64,000 bases of DNA from Halocafeteria seosinensis. Taxonomy: Eukaryota; Sar; Bigyra; Bicosoecida. Under the pieces are notes generated by a model that made no database searches, was not told the DNA's origin, and saw only the letters and a list, made by a program, of their open reading frames with translations. Both the position numbers and the translations under genes were made by a program. The stretch covers positions 1 to 64,000 of the forward strand of contig LVLI01000166.1 of the NCBI GenBank assembly GCA_001687465.1, in the 5' to 3' direction. This document shows, in pieces, positions 60,292 through 64,000 of the stretch (positions within the stretch are counted from its first letter, which is position 1; each line of letters starts with the position of its first letter).

Positions 60292-61067
60292 CTATAATTT
60301 GCTGATCCGGCAGAGACTATCACACAATTCTAAATTGTCGTTGTTGCATTCCCAAGCCTCGACTGAGGCTAGGATACTGCCATCATACGCAAGGATTTTC
60401 TGCTTCAGGATATCCTGTACAAATTGTACAGCATATTGACACAAATAGAGTGGCTATTGTTTAAAATGAATCAACACGTACACGAACTTACTCTATCTTT
60501 CGCACTGATAGCGCGATTGCTAAATAAATGGGCCGCGACTTGCAACGCTACTGATATGCGCAACGCCGACGTAGAGACAATCTTGCCTCTCGGTATTTCC
60601 AGACACATGGACTTTATTTTCTTGCCTAAATCTTCATCGACGGTGCGGTGCCCTTTCTCTCGCCATTTCCCTGTGGGTATAAAATCTCCTGCAGAGGTTT
60701 CTCCAGCATTGTGTATCCTTGGCTCTTCTCGGGTTACTTCATCGCAAAGGTGCGCTTGTGGAATTCCTGAATGACTGCTGGTGAGAGCAATGGCATCCTG
60801 ATCGCCGTACCGCTCCTCCGATTCAGAACTACTTTGACGGGCACTATCATTGCCGTCACTGCTATCGCATTCCTCCTCTTGGGCACCGTAGAGTGGTTGT
60901 GATCCACTGCTGGTAGAGCCTTCGGTGTTTTGGTCTTCATAGGACGACGCAGTAGAAGGCGATTCTACATGGTTACTCCCTCCGTTTTCCATCGTGGCGG
61001 ATTCTACACTAACCGACAACACTATCAGAAACTTGCATGGGGAAACTGTGCGACAAATCTTGCTCAT
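60292..61067 (-). CDS. Acidic Ser-rich hypothetical protein, 232 residues
   Basis: The CDS is complement(join(60292..60414,60492..61067)), phase 0 with a GTAAGT donor. The ATG at 61067 gives MSKICRTVSPCKFLIVLSVS. If real, that could be a short signal-like N-terminus. The next ATG at 60992 (MENGGSN) gives 207 residues and is equally plausible. The first ~110 residues are acidic, Ser/Glu-rich. The C-terminal ~80 residues look folded and helical (GKKIKSMCLEIPRGKIVSTS, then DILKQKILAYDGSILASVEA). No family recognised. It is convergent with the preceding gene (49 bp gap). Confidence 0.65.
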
Positions 61068-61302
61068 CCTGGATTACTAACACACGGGCTTCGCATCATG
61101 CTGTGAAGTGGAATGAAACAATTGTTTGCTCCTGGTTATACAAGTTGTTGCGAGTCGATGATGTGACTCGATGCGAGAACATTGTCTGTCCCGACTACAT
61201 TAATACGGTCTCATATCGTGCTGCTGGATGTTTGCTGGAACCCGTCTCTTGCTTGTCATTGACGAAAATCTCGACAGAGGACGAGACTTCAACCTGTGCA
61301 CA

Positions 61303-62861
61303 ATGCGAGCGTCATCACCAGTCTTCCTCCTATGCAGTGTCGTGTCGTTCGCTGCATGCTGTGCGCAGCTTGCGCTGGCATATGGGGACGGTTTGTCAGG
61401 ATCGGAATTGGGCGGATATCATTTCCTTTGGAACGTGGGTGGAGCGGGTGATGTGAACTTAACGAGTTTCCCAGGAATCACGACAGGTTGTGTTGCTCTG
61501 ATGGTATGTTCCCCGACTTCTCCTGGGGTTGCCTTTGCGATGTGAATTTACTGTTCTTGTGCAGTCGCAATGGTTTGGAGCGTATCCCGAAATACGAGAG
61601 GACCCCGATGATCCTCAGAAAATGGAATGGTGCAATGGTGGGATCCCGCAGTTGGCGAACATGTCAGTTCATACGGATTACATCAAGCGGGATTTGGATA
61701 TGAAAGTGGACAAAACTTTTGACGGTTTTATTGTTGTTGACTACGAAGGTATGTAGCTTTCAAGGAAATTGCACATTTTGCTCGCGGCATTGCAAGGTGT
61801 ACTCAACGCAGCATGGAGGGCGGTCTGGAATCATACAAAGGAGATCTACCAGAATGCAAGTATCCAGTTAGCCAGGAAAAACAATCCACATTCACCGGAA
61901 CAAAAAATAAAAGAGATTGCTGTCCGTTCTTATAATGAGGCTGCTCTCAACTTCATGACTACGACACTAAAGGTACTGTTGCCCCGATACGCATATAGGC
62001 TTCCGCTTTTCTCTACGTTTTGTTGTTCGACAGACTATTCAATATCTTCGACCAAAGTCCCGTGTTGGCTTTTATGGGTACCCCTTTCGCTCGTACTGGG
62101 ACGGGTATTACACTAAAAACGGAGACAAGTTGCGGTATGAGCAGTCGACCAGCGAATGCTCCAGGGTCTGTAAACATGCTCGTTGGCACAATTTGACGCA
62201 GAAAACTGAATGATCAGCTAGAAGAACTATGGAATGCGAGTTCAGCACTGTTCCCTTCCATTTATCAATTCTATCCACAGAAATCCTTTGAAAGAAACCG
62301 GCAGTACGTAAACGCGACACTGGGGGAAGCTAAACGGATCGCCAATATGCAATCCCCGAGGGAAGTTCCTATTTATGCTTATGGGTGGTTCATGTATGTG
62401 CACATGTTTCAATTGTCTACATGTTGCGGAGTGATCCGAGGGTTAAGCGTGCAGGTACCACGACGACTCAAGTTTCCTTAAGGAAAAGGATACATATCTT
62501 GAGTTCGTACAGCCTTTCATCGAAGGGATCAACGGCACTGTGATCTGGGGGGATCAGCACGGAAACAAGACTGCCGAGAAAGCATTGCAGAAGTATCTGG
62601 AGGGACACAGCACCACGTTCAACAACTTTACCTCTCAACCTCCATTAAATCTCCAATGTGCTCAAAACTCCTTGCTGGGAGGACGGGACATACCAATGAA
62701 TTCAAAGAACTATAAGATAGGTAAGTCGTGTTCACCGTAGTCCACAGCGTGCGTTCCTGGGTACGTCTTAGATCTCAAACATTGTTATCGCAGCGAAGCC
62801 GCATGGAGGGCGAGGTCACTACGGAACGTTTCCACCGCCGTGGAAGCACTGTTCTTTGTGA
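61303..62861 (+). CDS. Secreted GH56 (hyaluronidase-family) glycoside hydrolase
   Basis: The CDS is join(61303..61503,61565..61748,61812..61972,62034..62134,62202..62393,62455..62720,62794..62861), 390 residues, six introns. A signal peptide is evident (MRASSPVFLLCSVVSFAACC, then AQLALAYG). The barrel core carries FDGFIVVDYEAWRAVWNHT, corresponding to the GH56 D-x-E catalytic motif in V-I-D-W-E-x-W-R; the Glu-Ala-Trp junction is made by splicing. Later landmarks are RVGFYGYPFRSYWDGYY, NDQLEELWNASSALFPSIYQ and GINGTVIWGDQHGN, in family order. Several N-x-[ST] sites suggest glycosylation. GH56 enzymes cleave hyaluronan or chondroitin in animals; the substrate here is unknown. Confidence 0.88.
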
Positions 62862-62921
62862 ATCTGCGTTGTATATTTTGTATTCAAATATATACGACTC
62901 TTAAACATTCAAACATCCTAC

Positions 62922-64000
62922 TCATTCATCACTTTCTTCGTCGTCCTCGTCACTGCCTTCATCCTCCTGACTCTCGCTGGGATCCTTAAGTAGAACAAAA
63001 AAGAACTCGGCGGGGACTTCTTTTGAGTGGTTAATGATGTTGTATTCCGTATACGTCGGAACGAAAAATGTGTCGCCTTCACTCAATAAGGTATGCTTAT
63101 TTTGTATGGTTAGCTGTATGCTCTTCGGTTGACACTGAGATATGAAGAACATTTGACACTTCCCCGCACTAGCCTCCTTGCCTTTCTTGCCTTTGGGCTC
63201 CAACCGGAGAATGCCAGATACAAATTGCGGATTGTCTAATGAAGCGGCTCCCGAAGACTTGCCTTCTTGACTCAGTTCTCTGAACTCAAGATTTGCGTAC
63301 CTTCCCCAGGCGCGTGCAGTATAGTCTGGGCCCATGTCATTTTGGACGTGGAAATCAGCTTCGTCACTGAATTTGATGTTCTTCGGAAGTGACGAAGAAG
63401 GGAGCGGTTTATGTCTAGCGGATTCTTCAGGAGAGACGGGTTGGGGATCCTTTTTCTTCCGCTTTTGCTGCTGCTTCTTGGCAAGTCCCTTGCGTGCACT
63501 CTGTTTATATTCCTGATCAGGAGACCCAATGCCGAGCATTTCCGCGCGCTCAGCTACAGGTAGCTGGTCACCAAAGCCATCGTCAGGATCCTCCCGCCTG
63601 TATTTCAACCGTTCAGATTGCCAAAATTTGAGTGGATTCCAGCGTCGGCGTTTAGATCGACGTATGCCTTTGCGTTCTTCTTCTTCCTGAGCCCGTTTCA
63701 ATTCTTCAGACGAATGTACCCCCACTCCAAGCGATTTTCTTATCTTCTTAGGATCGGTGCCACCAGGCGTTCGCTGTAGTGGCTCGCTTTCGTCATCTTC
63801 CATTGAGTCATTTGCTTCAGCTTCAGCTTCTTCCTCCTGTATGTGGCTTCGTCTGGACGATGCCCCTCCAATGTTGGCCTGCGCTTGCTTCTTCGGCTTC
63901 GGAGCAGCTTTCGACTTCTTCGTAGCCGCACTTGCGGCTTTTCCAGACGCTGCAAAACTGCTCTTGGTTTTCTTCTTTGGTGATTTCTTGACTGATTGTA
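62922..64000 (-). CDS. CENPC: CENP-C/Mif2 kinetochore protein, C-terminal part
   Basis: Inner-kinetochore protein that binds CENP-A nucleosomes. The frame ends at 62922 and stays open to the window edge, so the 5' part is outside. About 358 residues are visible. The CENP-C motif is clear: RRSKRRRWNPLKFWQSERLK at about 63610-63660, matching the R-R-S-x-R-x-x-x-x-P-x-x-[FYW]-W consensus. The C-terminal cupin dimerisation domain follows (GKCQMFFISQCQPKSIQLTI, LLSEGDTFFVPTYTEYNIIN, EFFFVLL) and ends in an acidic tail (EDEGSDEDDEESDE). The N-terminal visible part is Lys/Ala-rich and basic. Confidence 0.93.
   Translation of the reverse strand, partial: QSVKKSPKKKTKSSFAASGKAASAATKKSKAAPKPKKQAQANIGGASSRRSHIQEEEAEAEANDSMEDDESEPLQRTPGGTDPKKIRKSLGVGVHSSEELKRAQEEEERKGIRRSKRRRWNPLKFWQSERLKYRREDPDDGFGDQLPVAERAEMLGIGSPDQEYKQSARKGLAKKQQQKRKKKDPQPVSPEESARHKPLPSSSLPKNIKFSDEADFHVQNDMGPDYTARAWGRYANLEFRELSQEGKSSGAASLDNPQFVSGILRLEPKGKKGKEASAGKCQMFFISQCQPKSIQLTIQNKHTLLSEGDTFFVPTYTEYNIINHSKEVPAEFFFVLLKDPSESQEDEGSDEDDEESDE

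Noticed and set aside
60176-60439. 87-codon plus-strand frame after the EF-hand-like gene
   Set aside because: It is antisense to the last exon of the acidic minus-strand gene (60292-60414), which splices in frame and ends properly.
1-64000. CRISPR arrays, insertion sequences, prophage or defence-island organisation
   Set aside because: The genome is eukaryotic with spliced genes; no regularly spaced repeats, transposase or terminal inverted repeats were found.

Overview
This is nuclear DNA of a compact, intron-bearing, flagellated protist or alga-like eukaryote. Most genes carry one to six short introns, typically about 55 to 130 bp, with GT-AG ends and donors mostly GTAAGT, GTATGT, GTAGGT or GTACGT. 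Genes lie on both strands, and several convergent pairs are separated by only 13 to 60 bp. Cilia are implied by two B9-domain transition-zone genes. I see no plastid, viral or bacterial genes and cannot name the lineage from sequence alone. About 30 protein genes can be supported, nearly all with exon structures I rebuilt by hand from splice sites, reading-frame phase and protein-family patterns.

Layout. 0-10 kb: a GC-rich palindromic patch, TRM5 tRNA methyltransferase, a two-CDGSH iron-sulfur protein, cytosolic aspartyl-tRNA synthetase, an unknown protein and an Sds3/BRMS1-type Sin3-HDAC subunit. 10-23 kb: deoxyhypusine hydroxylase, a B9D1-type ciliary protein, a coiled-coil protein, a small organelle-targeted RRM-like protein and a 2137-residue protein with a 4-copy repeat and an AP2-like patch. 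23-27 kb: a tandem pair of Cys-rich paralogues in a gene-poor stretch. 27-38 kb: an aberrant ARL-type GTPase, the APC/C subunit APC4, ribosomal protein eS27, a 1315-residue IQ-motif protein and a head-to-head pair of RING proteins. 38-47 kb: a two-RRM protein, B9D2, a PH-FERM-WW protein and a Gfo/Idh/MocA oxidoreductase. 47-57 kb: a 1201-residue unidentified helical protein, a prenylated C2-bearing inositol polyphosphate 5-phosphatase with a split catalytic domain, an alkaline ceramidase and a TFIIIC-subunit-6-like protein. 57-64 kb: an unknown helical protein, an acidic protein, a secreted GH56 (hyaluronidase-family) enzyme and the 3' part of CENP-C.

Functional themes. Translation and tRNA: TRM5, AspRS, DOHH (eIF5A hypusine) and eS27. 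Chromatin, mitosis and transcription: Sds3, APC4, CENP-C and a TFIIIC-like subunit. Cilium and membrane signalling: B9D1 and B9D2, which belong to the same MKS transition-zone module, a CaaX-terminated 5-phosphatase, an ARL-like GTPase and the PH-FERM-WW protein. I see no operon-like or defence-island organisation. The most unusual items are the PH-FERM-WW architecture, the interrupted 5-phosphatase domain, the GH56 enzyme, the tandem Cys-rich family, the divergent RING pair and the large orphan proteins.
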